NCBI GenBank assembly: GCA_963815475.1
Contig: CAWFHD010000001.1
Location: forward strand, 868,001-932,000
Length of the DNA: 64,000 bases
Origin: Sulfopaludibacter sp963815475
Lineage (GTDB): Bacteria > Acidobacteriota > Terriglobia > Bryobacterales > Bryobacteraceae
Reading direction: 5' to 3'
Within the stretch, counting starts at the first letter, position 1; each line of letters opens with the position of its first letter. Below the pieces are notes generated by a model that saw only the letters and a list, made by a program, of their open reading frames with translations, was not told the DNA's origin and did no database searches. A program made the translations under genes and the position numbers. Of the stretch, positions 33,890-42,413 are shown in pieces.

Positions 33890-35125
33890 ATGACTAATCC
33901 CCCCGGCCCCGCCTATAAGTGGTACGCGGTCGCCATGCTCTGGTGGATCGCGTTCTTCAACTACGCCGACCGCCAGGCTATCTTCTCAGTCTTCCCCCTG
34001 CTCCAGCGGGAACTCCACCTGAGCGCGCTCCAACTTGGGTTGCTGGGTTCCTCCTTCGCCTGGGTCTACGGTCTCGCCGCGCCCTTCGCCGGCAATATCG
34101 TCGACCGCATCCGCCGCAAGTCCGCAATCCTTGGGGGCCTGCACGCATGGAGTGCCATCTGCATGGCCACCGCGCTCTCCCGGAATCTCGGCACGCTGCT
34201 GGCTTTCCGCGCGGCCGAGGGCCTCGGCGAAACCTTCTACTTCCCCGCCTCCATGTCGCTCCTCAGCGACTATCACGGTCCGGCCACACGATCGCGCGCC
34301 CTCGGTTTCCACCAGACCAGCGTTTACACCGGCACCATCGCGGGCGGCTTCTTCGCCGGCCTCATCGGTCAGGTCTATGGCTGGCGCTGGTCGTTCGTGG
34401 TCTTTGGAGGCCTGGGAATCCTGCTCGGAATCGCCCTCAACCGATGGCTCATCGAGCCGCCGCGCCCCGTTGCCAAAACCGAGCGAATGCCCTTCGGCGA
34501 ATTCGCGCTGGTGATTTGGCGTAATCCCACGGCACTTTTGCTGATGGCGGCGTTCCTCTGCTCCAACTTCGTCGCCACGGTGCTGCTCTCTTGGATGCCG
34601 AAATTCCTCTTCGACAAGTTTCACCTCAGCCTGGCCGCCGCCGGACTCACCGCCACCGTCTATGTCCAGCTCGCGAGCATGGCCGGATCGCCTCTCGGCG
34701 GTTGGCTTGCCGACCTACTCCGCAGGCGGACGCCGGGAGGTCGAATGATCATTCAGGCAGTGGGCGTGCTGTGCGGCGCGCCTTTTGTGGCGCTATGCGG
34801 TCTGACATCGTCGACGGTATGGCTGGTGGTTGCGCTCACGGCCTGGGGTCTGTTCAAGGGTCTCTACGACGCCAACATCTTCGCTTCCATGTTCGACGTC
34901 ATCCGTCCCGAAGCGCGCGGCACCGCGGCGGGTTTTATGAACATGGTGGGCTGGCTCGGCGGAGGCGGCACCGCGCCCGTGGTAATCGGCTTCATTTCGC
35001 AACATCGGACGTTGAGCTTCGCCATCGCCGCTACAGCGTCCGTCTACGTGCTCGCGGGAGCGCTCCTGATCGCGGCCATCATTGCCACAAATCGGTGCTC
35101 AGATACTTTAGCCCCGAGTCATTGA
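33890..35125 (+). CDS. Major facilitator superfamily transporter
   Basis: 411 residues with about twelve hydrophobic helices. The start YKWYAVAMLWWIAFFNYADRQAIFSVFPLL, the DRIRRKS loop after helix 3, and FRAAEGLGETFYFPASMSLLSDYHGPATRSRALGFHQTSVYTG are typical of the anion:cation symporter (ACS, hexuronate/glucarate type) branch of MFS. It lies downstream of the aldolase gene, separated by a terminator-like hairpin, which fits uptake of a sugar acid. Its end overlaps the convergent PLP-enzyme gene by 47 bp. Confidence 0.9.
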   Translation: MTNPPGPAYKWYAVAMLWWIAFFNYADRQAIFSVFPLLQRELHLSALQLGLLGSSFAWVYGLAAPFAGNIVDRIRRKSAILGGLHAWSAICMATALSRNLGTLLAFRAAEGLGETFYFPASMSLLSDYHGPATRSRALGFHQTSVYTGTIAGGFFAGLIGQVYGWRWSFVVFGGLGILLGIALNRWLIEPPRPVAKTERMPFGEFALVIWRNPTALLLMAAFLCSNFVATVLLSWMPKFLFDKFHLSLAAAGLTATVYVQLASMAGSPLGGWLADLLRRRTPGGRMIIQAVGVLCGAPFVALCGLTSSTVWLVVALTAWGLFKGLYDANIFASMFDVIRPEARGTAAGFMNMVGWLGGGGTAPVVIGFISQHRTLSFAIAATASVYVLAGALLIAAIIATNRCSDTLAPSH

Positions 35126-35981
35126 TGAGCGTAACCACCGTGTGCCCCGGCAGGATCTGCAACGCCGCCGCAATATTGGCTCCCGACGAGAACCCTGCGA
35201 AGATGCCCTCCTCGCGAGCCAGCCGGCGCGCCGCGGCAATTGCCTGCTCGTCGCTCACGGTCAAGCAGCCATCCACGTGCTCGCGCCGCAGCAGAGGCAG
35301 CTCCGCCATCGAATATCCGCCGCCCTGTATGCGATGCTGCACGGCGTCGGGTTCCACCAGATAGCAGCGCGTCGCGGGGTCGTACTCCTTCAAAGCGGCC
35401 GCGCATCCCGCGAAGCTCCCGCCCGTTCCGGCGAAATCGCAGAAGGCGTCGATGCGGCAATCGGCCTGTTCCAGGATCTCCGGCCCCGTGTGCAAATAGT
35501 GCGCCCGGAAGTTTCCCAAATGGCGGAACTGGTCGGCGCGAAAAGCGCCGCGTTCGCGCGCGATGCCCTGGGCGACCTCCTCCACAAGTTGCAGGTCGGC
35601 GCCCGATACCTGGCCGGGCAGCGAGCCGGCGGTCTGCCCTACCAGCACCACTTCTGCGCCCAGCGCCCGCATCATGCGAGCACGCTCAGGCGAATTGCCC
35701 TTCGACATCACTGCCACAAAAGGGTGGCCGTGAATACCGCACACAATCGCAAGGCCGGTGCCTGTGTTGCCACTGGTCAGTTCCACCACAGTCTGCCCCG
35801 GCAGCAGAGAGCCGTCCGCTTCGGCGTCTTCGATAATCTGCCGTGCGATTCGATCCTTCTTGGAAAATCCGGGATTGAGGTATTCGAGTTTGGCCAGCAG
35901 ACGTCCGCCGGTTCCGCGCGCAAGGCGCGACAATTCCACCAGCGGCGTGGCACCGATGGCTTCCGCAATGGATCGCAGCAT
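35079..35981 (-). CDS. Cysteine synthase family PLP enzyme
   Basis: 300 residues. Fold-type II signatures: GATPLVELSRL, LEYLNPGFSKKDRIARQII (Schiff-base Lys in the SKKDR segment, where typical OASS has SVKDR), ELTSGNTGTGLAIVCGIHG (substrate loop), DFAGTGGSFAGCA (phosphate-binding GTGG), and EEGIFAGFSSGANIAAAL (PLP-pyridine region). It would make cysteine from O-acetylserine or O-phosphoserine, or act as cystathionine beta-synthase. An isolated gene, convergent with the MFS gene. Confidence 0.9.
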   Translation of the reverse strand: MLRSIAEAIGATPLVELSRLARGTGGRLLAKLEYLNPGFSKKDRIARQIIEDAEADGSLLPGQTVVELTSGNTGTGLAIVCGIHGHPFVAVMSKGNSPERARMMRALGAEVVLVGQTAGSLPGQVSGADLQLVEEVAQGIARERGAFRADQFRHLGNFRAHYLHTGPEILEQADCRIDAFCDFAGTGGSFAGCAAALKEYDPATRCYLVEPDAVQHRIQGGGYSMAELPLLRREHVDGCLTVSDEQAIAAARRLAREEGIFAGFSSGANIAAALQILPGHTVVTLINDSGLKYLSTDLWQ

Positions 35982-36108
35982 GTCTTAGCTTAATGGGGGA
36001 AAAGGGGTGGGGGCACGTCGCCGACAGTGCCCCCAAAGGGGTAGTTGAATCCAGCTTAGAGGACTACCGTAACAACCGCATGAAAGAACCGCGAAGATTT
36101 TGCCCGCG

Positions 36109-36672
36109 CTATGCCATAGAGCCGACACCGACCGGGACCAGTGTGCGCAATTCCACTCGCATGCCATCGAACTGTTTCATCAGGCCGCGCACGTCCACCG
36201 TCGCCAGACCCAAGCGGTACAGCGCCAGACGAAGATGAACCACTACCACACCGCAAGCGAAGTTGAGCTGCGCCATAACCAGCGTCGAGGCCAGGTCGGG
36301 CCGGTCGTACTGCGATTGCATCATCAAAATTCTCAACGCCGAGCAGGTACGCTGGAAATCGGCGTCCAGGCACTTCAGATAACCGCGAAAAATGTGGCTG
36401 CGCTGCGTTCGCAGGCGGGACACCATACGGCTATTGAACCCAGGCTGCGATTTCAAGAACTGCATGTCGCATTCATCCAGAATGCGAAGCATCGGCCGGT
36501 AGCGGTCTACCGACAAATCATCGATCCATTCGGCGGTCACAGGCAGCGTGCGGCCCTTCGACGTGAGCCGGCGGAGCACGATGGCAAGAGTGGCGCCGGT
36601 GCCAACTACTAATCCGACAAGGACTGCAAGGAGTAACGTCATCTGTTGTAAATTCTCGTTCAATTTCACCAC
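36109..36672 (-). CDS. Membrane-anchored hypothetical protein
   Basis: 187 residues from ATG 36672; a second ATG (MTLLLAVL) at 36642 is equally plausible. A single N-terminal transmembrane helix (LLLAVLVGLVVGTGATLAIVL) is followed by a basic, helix-rich soluble part (DRYRPMLRILDECDMQFLKSQPGFNSRMVSRLRTQRSHIFRGYLKCL). I recognise no family. A 7-bp inverted repeat lies 35 bp upstream of the start. Its neighbours on the left and right are convergent or unrelated units. Confidence 0.7.
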   Translation of the reverse strand: MVKLNENLQQMTLLLAVLVGLVVGTGATLAIVLRRLTSKGRTLPVTAEWIDDLSVDRYRPMLRILDECDMQFLKSQPGFNSRMVSRLRTQRSHIFRGYLKCLDADFQRTCSALRILMMQSQYDRPDLASTLVMAQLNFACGVVVVHLRLALYRLGLATVDVRGLMKQFDGMRVELRTLVPVGVGSMA

Positions 36673-36706
36673 AGATGAAAGTACGCCGTGTACCGGGTAG
36701 GTGTCA

Positions 36707-36729
36707 GTACTAACTTAGGTTATTAGTAC
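36707..36729. promoter_or_regulatory. Inverted repeat GTACTAA-N9-TTAGTAC
   Basis: A perfect 7-bp dyad with a 9-nt centre lies in the 114-bp gap between the hisA 3' end and the start of the gene at 36672. It may be an operator for the gene at 36672. No T-tract. Confidence 0.4.
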
Positions 36730-36786
36730 CGCGGGGATCGCATTGCTAACATTAAGAAAACTTAGCCCCGGAGTGTCCCTGATAAC

Positions 36787-37479
36787 TCACAGGCTGGATA
36801 ATTCCGCCAAGCTCAAACGGCCCGTATAAATGGCCATCCCCAGCGCTGCGTGGACGCCCATCTCCAATAGGGCGCGTACCTCATCCATGGTGGTTATGCC
36901 GCCTGCGGCAGTCAGTTCCAACGGCGTAGCCGCCCGAAGCCTCCGGAACCAGTCCAGGTCAGTGCCCTGCAGCATCCCTTCCTTATCCACATAGGTACAG
37001 AGGAAACCGGAGCAGTAGGGCTCCAACTGCTCGAGCACGTCCTCCGCTTTGAGTTCAGTGGACGCCTGCCACCCCTTCACCACGATGCGGCCCTCTTTGG
37101 AGTCGACGGCCACGATCACCCTCTCGCGCCCGATCGCCTCGCTCAGTTCGCCGAGGAACAACTGGTTGATTCCGTCGCGAGTAAAGGCGGACGTCCCCAC
37201 AATCACGCGATGCGCGCCCTGCTCGCGCAGCGCTCTGGCACGATCTACGCTTCGCACTCCGCCGCCCACCCGGGTTACCGCCTTCGATGCCAGCAGCCGC
37301 ACCAGGCCATCGTTCGAACCGCGCCCCATGGCCGCGTCGAGATCGATCACCTGGATCTCGGGGAACGCGGCGAAGCGGCGCAGCATCTCCTCGGGGGAGT
37401 CGCCTTCCAGAGCCTTCTCGCGGCCCTGTACTAACTGGACCACCTTGCCATCCATCAGGTCGATGCACGGAACAATCAT
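36787..37479 (-). CDS. hisA: ProFAR isomerase HisA
   Basis: 230 residues. MIVPCIDLMDGKVVQLVQG carries the first catalytic Asp, DLDAAMGRGSN the phosphate-binding region, VTRVGGGVRSVDRARALREQGAHRVIVGTSAF, DSKEGRIVVKGW with the second Asp region, and ELTAAGGITTMDEV. It isomerises ProFAR to PRFAR, the fourth step of histidine synthesis, in the cytoplasm. It is the last gene of the his operon; its ATG overlaps the hisF TGA (ATGA). Confidence 0.95.
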   Translation of the reverse strand: MIVPCIDLMDGKVVQLVQGREKALEGDSPEEMLRRFAAFPEIQVIDLDAAMGRGSNDGLVRLLASKAVTRVGGGVRSVDRARALREQGAHRVIVGTSAFTRDGINQLFLGELSEAIGRERVIVAVDSKEGRIVVKGWQASTELKAEDVLEQLEPYCSGFLCTYVDKEGMLQGTDLDWFRRLRAATPLELTAAGGITTMDEVRALLEMGVHAALGMAIYTGRLSLAELSSL

Positions 37480-38240
37480 GTGGTCACCCGAACGGGGATG
37501 CCGCGCTTATCCAGCTCTTCCTTCAGATGGTTCACCGTGTACGTTCCATAGTGAAAGATCGACGCTGCCAGCGCCGCGTCCGCGCATCCCTCCGTCAACA
37601 CGCGGATGAAGTGTTCCGGCTTCCCCGCCCCGCCGCTTGCGATCACCGGGATGTGCGTGGCACGCGAGACGGCGCGCGTCAATGCGCAATCGAACCCGTC
37701 CTGCACGCCATCGCTATCCATGGAGGTCAGCAGGATCTCGCCGGATCCCAGGGCTTCGCCGCGCGCCGCCCACTCGATGGCGTCCATGCCCTCGTCGTCG
37801 CGGCCGCCGCGCGTGTAGACGTGCCAGGCATCCGCGCCGTGCCGCCGCGCATCGATCGCCAACACCACAGCCTGCGCGCCGAACTCGTGGCTCAATTCCG
37901 TAATCAGCTCGGGACGGCGCACGGCCGCGGTGTTCACCGAAACCTTGTCGGCGCCCGACAGCAGGATGGCGCGTGCGTCGGCCACCGACCGGATGCCGCC
38001 GCCCACTGCCAGCGGGATGAAGACCTGGCGAGCCGTGCGGAGGACCACGTCCGCCATAATCTCGCGCGCATCGCTGGACGCTGTGATGTCGAGGAAGACC
38101 AGTTCGTCGGCGCCGTCGCGATTGTAGCGATCGGCCAGTTCCACAGGATCGCCCGCATCGCGCAGGTTGACGAAGTTGACGCCCTTCACGACGCGTCCAC
38201 CCGTAACGTCCAGGCAGGGAATGATTCGCTTGGCTAGCAT
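37476..38240 (-). CDS. hisF: Imidazole glycerol phosphate synthase cyclase subunit HisF
   Basis: 254 residues from ATG 38240 (MLAKRIIPCLDVTGGRVVKGVNF). Catalytic Asp11 in IPCLD and Asp in VVLAIDARR near 130 are present, with the barrel phosphate loops LAVGGGIRSVADAR and VIASGGAGKPEHF. With HisH it closes the imidazole ring using ammonia from glutamine. There is no clear ribosome site before the ATG; upstream sequence in the same frame encodes the C-terminal end of HisH, so a fused protein is possible (see findings). Its stop overlaps hisA (ATGA). Confidence 0.93.
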   Translation of the reverse strand: MLAKRIIPCLDVTGGRVVKGVNFVNLRDAGDPVELADRYNRDGADELVFLDITASSDAREIMADVVLRTARQVFIPLAVGGGIRSVADARAILLSGADKVSVNTAAVRRPELITELSHEFGAQAVVLAIDARRHGADAWHVYTRGGRDDEGMDAIEWAARGEALGSGEILLTSMDSDGVQDGFDCALTRAVSRATHIPVIASGGAGKPEHFIRVLTEGCADAALAASIFHYGTYTVNHLKEELDKRGIPVRVTT

Positions 38241-38835
38241 TTTTCGGTCCAGGAAATTCTTCACGATCTTTTGCCCGAGCTCTCCCGATTTCTCCGGGAT
38301 GGAACTGCACTCCGTACACATTCTCCGACTCGATCACGGCGGTGTACTTCACTTCGTAGGTGCAATTCGCCGCCGCCCGAAAATTATCGGGAACATAATA
38401 GCTGTGGGCGAAATAGACGAACGGGCGCGCTCCCAGATCGCGCAGCAGCTTCGACTCCGGCTTCACTTCAAGCTCGTTCCAGCCCATGTGCGGCACTCTG
38501 GCGCTGGCGGGAAAGCGCTGCACCGTGCCTTCGTACAGGCCCAAACCGCGCACCTCCGGGGCCTCTTCGCTCTGCTCGAACAGCGCTTGCATGCCCAGGC
38601 AAATCCCCAGGAACGGAACTCCCGCGCGGATGCGCTCCAGCAGCGCGTCCCGCACATCCAGCTCATCGAGGGCCCGCATCATCTGTCCGAAATGGCCCAC
38701 TCCCGGCAGAATGATCTTCGACGCTTTTCGCAGCTCTTCGGCATTCCGCACCAGCGTGTACTCGCACCCGATCGCGCCCAGCGTGTTCTGCACCGATCGC
38801 AGATTGCCCGCCCCGTAATCCAGGATTGCGATCAT
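38241..38835 (-). CDS. hisH: Imidazole glycerol phosphate synthase amidotransferase HisH, frameshifted near 3' end
   Basis: It starts with MIAILDYGAGNLRSVQNTLGAIG, then VPFLGICLGMQALFEQSEEAP with the catalytic Cys, PHMGWNEL, and VYGVQFHP with the catalytic His. After QFHP the frame changes: the continuation expected for HisH, EKSGELGQKIVKNFLDRK, lies in the hisF frame, one base off, near 38294-38298. As written, the frame runs on for about 175 codons across hisF and loses the Glu of the Cys-His-Glu triad. The ATG overlaps the hisB TGA. The protein supplies ammonia to HisF. Confidence 0.85.
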
Positions 38836-39419
38836 AGAAGCCCTTTGGTCGACGGCAACTGGTCCTTCAGCCGCGCGTCCTTCGAACAGGCGTACTTCAT
38901 GGCTCGCGCGAAGCATTTGAAGATGGCTTCGATTTTGTGGTGATTTGACCGGCCGTAGAGCACCTTGGCGTGCAGGTTGGCGCCGGCGTGGTTGACGAAG
39001 CCGCCGAAGAAATCCTCCACCAACTCGGTCTGCAGATCGCCCACCAGCCGCACTTTTACTTTGTCTTTGTAAACCAGCGCGGGCCGGCCGCCCAAGTCGA
39101 GCGCGACCACGCAGAGCGTCTCATCCATCGGCAGCACGAAGTACCCGGCGCGATTGATGCCCTTGCGGTCGCCCAACGCCTTGGCAAACAACTGCCCCAG
39201 CACGATGCCGACATCTTCCACGGTGTGATGCTGGTCCACGTCAAGGTCGCCATCGGCGTGAAGCTTCAGGTCGAAGCCGCCGTGCTTGGTGAACAGCTCC
39301 AGCATGTGATCGAAGAAGCGAATGCCGGTCGCGATCTCATATTTGCCGCGGCCTTCGATTTTCAGCGAGCCACCGATTCGAGTCTCCTTGGTATCGCGCT
39401 GAATTGTCGAACTTCTCAT
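38832..39419 (-). CDS. hisB: Imidazoleglycerol-phosphate dehydratase HisB
   Basis: 195 residues from MRSSTIQRDTKETRI; its ATG overlaps the upstream HAD-gene TGA. FFDHMLELFTKHGGFDL, DQHHTVEDVGIVLG and GRSNHHKIEAIFKCFARA hold the paired His-His-x-x-Glu metal sites. Monofunctional: it lacks the N-terminal phosphatase domain of the enterobacterial bifunctional HisB, so a separate histidinol-phosphatase is required. It dehydrates IGP to imidazole acetol phosphate. Confidence 0.95.
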   Translation of the reverse strand: MRSSTIQRDTKETRIGGSLKIEGRGKYEIATGIRFFDHMLELFTKHGGFDLKLHADGDLDVDQHHTVEDVGIVLGQLFAKALGDRKGINRAGYFVLPMDETLCVVALDLGGRPALVYKDKVKVRLVGDLQTELVEDFFGGFVNHAGANLHAKVLYGRSNHHKIEAIFKCFARAMKYACSKDARLKDQLPSTKGLL

Positions 39420-40096
39420 TTTGGGAACACCTCGCACAGATAGTTGACATCGTCAACTATCGCAAATGATTTCTCCTCGTGAAACAAAAACACCAGATCC
39501 AGGTACAGCGGATTGGACGGCGCCGCGATTCCGATGAACGGAACCTTGGCAGCCCTTGCGCACCGGGCATCGTCTACCGTGTCGCCCACGTAGTAAACAT
39601 CGCAATCGCAATTGGCCTTGACGATTTCGAGCAAACCATCGGGCGCAGGCTTGCGGTTGGCCACCTGCTCCATTCCGAGGATCGGGTCGAAGACCAAGTT
39701 CGGAGCGAAGCGCTGGAGCGTGAGATCGGCTTCGAATTTCGGCCGTCCGGTAAAGACTGCAAAGCGGAACTGCTCGTTGAGGCTTTCCAGCATGCCCGGC
39801 TGCGCTACCCAGCGTTCGCGCAGCATCAAGCCATCGCTGCCGTTGCCGTGAAAAATGCCCTGAAAGTGATCGCGCACAGCGTCGAACTCCACCTCGACTC
39901 CGGCCGATTTCACCAGGTGGTGGGAGAGCTTCCAATCGTCGTTGAAGCCGCCCTGATTCTTGCACTCCTGGATGGCATCGGGCCCCGGCTTTGCGCCGGT
40001 GAAGTGCTCCACGGTGCGGGCGATGGTCTCGCGGTACGACTCGGTGACGTCCACCAGCACGCCATCCATATCGAATACGAGCATCGGTTTGCTCAT
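39416..40096 (-). CDS. HAD-superfamily phosphatase within the his operon (candidate histidinol-phosphatase)
   Basis: 226 residues starting MSKPMLVFDMDGVLVDVTESY; the ATG overlaps the hisC TGA and the TGA overlaps the hisB ATG. HAD motifs: I DMDGVLVD, II FAVFTGRPK, III the Lys in NRKPAPDGL, and IV YVGDTVDDARCA. It is a subfamily IA type enzyme similar to the TIGR01548 group. Its position between hisC and hisB, plus the absence of any other phosphatase in the operon, suggests it hydrolyses histidinol phosphate. This is inference from context. Confidence 0.88.
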   Translation of the reverse strand: MSKPMLVFDMDGVLVDVTESYRETIARTVEHFTGAKPGPDAIQECKNQGGFNDDWKLSHHLVKSAGVEVEFDAVRDHFQGIFHGNGSDGLMLRERWVAQPGMLESLNEQFRFAVFTGRPKFEADLTLQRFAPNLVFDPILGMEQVANRKPAPDGLLEIVKANCDCDVYYVGDTVDDARCARAAKVPFIGIAAPSNPLYLDLVFLFHEEKSFAIVDDVNYLCEVFPK

Positions 40097-41172
40097 TGGT
40101 TCCACATCTCTTCCAGCGCGGTCAGCATCTTGCGCGTCTGCTCGCGCGTTCCCACTGTGATGCGCACACACCCAGGCGCTTCGTAGCTGCGATCGCGCAC
40201 CAGGATCGCCTGGTCGCGGAGGGCATCGCGCACTTCAATCGCGCGTTTGCCGAAGTTCCCGAGCACGAAGTTGCCCGAGCTCGGCACGTATGGGATGCCC
40301 AATTTTTCGAGGCCCACGCAGAGCAGTTCGCGCGCCGCCAGCACCTCCGCCACATACGTCTGCACGTAGCCCGTGTCTTCCACCGCCGCCTGCGCGGCCA
40401 GAACCGCCAGCGCATTTACACTGTAAGGCGACTGCGCCTTGTGCAGATAGTGGATGTTGGCTTCATGCGAGAACAGGCAGCCCAGGCGCATCGCAGCCAT
40501 GCCGAAGACCTTCGAAAATGTGCGGCACACGAAGAGGTTCGGCACCCGCTCAATCTCGGTGATGGCTGTGACTCCGGAGAATTCGTAATAAGCCTCATCC
40601 ACCAACACCACGGCTTTGCGCGCGCGGTGTAGAATCCGTTCGACGCCCAGCAGAGAGACTCCTGTGCCGGTGGGGTTGTTGGGATTGGCCAACATCACGG
40701 CGCGCGTTTCCGGCGTGATGGCATCGAGGACCGCCTGCAGCGGAAACTCCATTCCCTGCTGCGGGTACGCGATCTCCGTGATCTTCGCACCCGCCACCTC
40801 CGAATAGAAGCGGTACATGGCGTAGGAAGGCTTCAGGAGCACCACTTCCTGGCCATCGTCGACGTATGCATTGACGAAGACCTGGATCGCTTCATCGGTG
40901 CCGTTGGTGAAAACGAACTGTTCGGGCCGCACACGGAAGTAGCGCGCGATGGCGTCCTTGGCTTCGCCGTACTCGGGGTAGACGGCGAGCGCGGCCGGGT
41001 CGAGCTGCTCCTTCAGGGCGGCGATGACTTTGGGGGAACAGCCGACGGTGTTCTCGTTGAAGTCGAGGCGAAGTTTGCCGGAGCGCCCACCGGTCGGGGG
41101 AGAGTAGGGCGCCATGGCTTGCACGGCGGGGCGCGGCTTGATGGCTCCCTTGGGGAGCTTCGGCGGCTTCAT
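40093..41172 (-). CDS. hisC: Histidinol-phosphate aminotransferase HisC
   Basis: 359 residues. LDFNENTVGCSPKVIAAL, FVFTNGTDEAIQVFVNAY, MLANPNNPTGTGV, LVDEAYYEFSG and RTFSKVFGMAAMRLG with the PLP-binding Lys identify the fold-type I HisC family. It converts imidazole acetol phosphate to histidinol phosphate using glutamate. The ATG and TGA overlap hisD and the HAD gene respectively. Confidence 0.94.
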   Translation of the reverse strand: MKPPKLPKGAIKPRPAVQAMAPYSPPTGGRSGKLRLDFNENTVGCSPKVIAALKEQLDPAALAVYPEYGEAKDAIARYFRVRPEQFVFTNGTDEAIQVFVNAYVDDGQEVVLLKPSYAMYRFYSEVAGAKITEIAYPQQGMEFPLQAVLDAITPETRAVMLANPNNPTGTGVSLLGVERILHRARKAVVLVDEAYYEFSGVTAITEIERVPNLFVCRTFSKVFGMAAMRLGCLFSHEANIHYLHKAQSPYSVNALAVLAAQAAVEDTGYVQTYVAEVLAARELLCVGLEKLGIPYVPSSGNFVLGNFGKRAIEVRDALRDQAILVRDRSYEAPGCVRITVGTREQTRKMLTALEEMWNQ

Positions 41173-42413
41173 CGGGGCCTCCGGTTTGGTGTCAACCTTA
41201 CTTCTACGGAGCGGGCGTGAGCTTCCAGGCCCTCGGCCCTTGCCAGCGTGATGATGGCGGGGACCAGTTTTTTCAGCCCGGATTCGGTGAGGCTTTGTAC
41301 CGAGATCACCTTGATATAGTCGGTCACGGCCAAGCCGCCTCTTTGGCGCGCCGCCCCGCTGGTGGGGAGAACGTGATTGGGGCCGGAGGCATAGTCGCCC
41401 GCGGCCTCCGGACTGAACGGACCGATGAAGACACTGCCGGCATTCCGCACGCGTTCGAGCAGCGAGGCGTCCGGGATGCTCAGGTGCTCAGGCGCGAAGC
41501 CGTTCGCGATCTCGACGGCTTCTTCCAGCGAGCGGACCATCACGATGGCCTTCGACGCCTTGCGCGCCACTGCTGCCGTGGGCAACGTTGCGAGTTGGCG
41601 CTCCACCTCTTTGGAAACCGCGGCGGCCAGTCGTTTCGACGTGGTCAGCAGCACGGCCGACGCATCCACATCGTGCTCGGCCTGGGCCAGCATGTCGGCG
41701 GCGATATGGCGCGGATCGCCGTCGGCTGCGATGATCAGAATCTCGGTGGGGCCAGCCACAAAGTCGATGCCCACTTCTCCCGCCAGCAGCTTTTTCGCCG
41801 CCGCCACATAGATGTTACCCGGTCCTACGATGCGGTCGGCACGCGGCACAGTGCCGGTCCCGAAGGCGAACGCCGCGATGGCCTGGGCTCCGCCCATTTG
41901 AAATACGTTGCGCACGCCTAGCAGCGCCGCCGTGCCGAAGACCTCAGTGACGGCGCGCGGCGATGCGATGCAGATGTTGGGGACGCCGGCCACCTGCGCC
42001 GGCACCACCGTCATCATGATGGTGGAGGGCAGCGGATAGCGGCCCGCGGGGATGTATGCCGCCACAGTTTCCAGCGGGCGCACAATCTGGCCCAACGTGA
42101 CGCCTTGCTTCACCACGGTCCACTCGCGGGGCATCTGGCGTACCGCGTAAGCCCTGATGTTCGCCGACGCAGTGGACACAGCGCTGGTGAAGTCTGGCGT
42201 CAGTTGACGGGACGCCGCTACGAGTTCCTTTTCCGGAACGCGCACGCTCTTGCGATCCAGGCCGTCGAACTGGCGCGCGTACTCCATCAAGGCCCGGTCG
42301 CCGCGTTTCCGGACCGCGTCGAGAATCGGACGCACTACCGCTTCCGCTTGCTCGAATCGGGCCGCTTTCCGCGCCAGCAGACGGCCAACATCCTTGCTCT
42401 CCAGAATCCGCAT
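41169..42413 (-). CDS. hisD: Histidinol dehydrogenase HisD
   Basis: 414 residues from MRILESKDVGRLLARK. The frame extends upstream into hisG, but this ATG sits in a TGATG overlap. Motifs: AAYIPAGRYPLPSTIMMTVVPAQVAGV, NVFQMGGAQAIAAFAFGT, ADRIVGPGNIYVAAAKK, LAQAEHDVDASAVLLT with a zinc-binding His, and GDYASGPNHVLPTSG. It oxidises histidinol twice to histidine using NAD; zinc-dependent, cytoplasmic. Confidence 0.95.
   Translation of the reverse strand: MRILESKDVGRLLARKAARFEQAEAVVRPILDAVRKRGDRALMEYARQFDGLDRKSVRVPEKELVAASRQLTPDFTSAVSTASANIRAYAVRQMPREWTVVKQGVTLGQIVRPLETVAAYIPAGRYPLPSTIMMTVVPAQVAGVPNICIASPRAVTEVFGTAALLGVRNVFQMGGAQAIAAFAFGTGTVPRADRIVGPGNIYVAAAKKLLAGEVGIDFVAGPTEILIIAADGDPRHIAADMLAQAEHDVDASAVLLTTSKRLAAAVSKEVERQLATLPTAAVARKASKAIVMVRSLEEAVEIANGFAPEHLSIPDASLLERVRNAGSVFIGPFSPEAAGDYASGPNHVLPTSGAARQRGGLAVTDYIKVISVQSLTESGLKKLVPAIITLARAEGLEAHARSVEVRLTPNRRPR

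Noticed and set aside
37714..38916. A 400-codon hisH reading running through hisF
   Set aside because: After QFHP the translation becomes Arg/Gly-rich nonsense while hisF is intact in another frame; it is the product of the frameshift.
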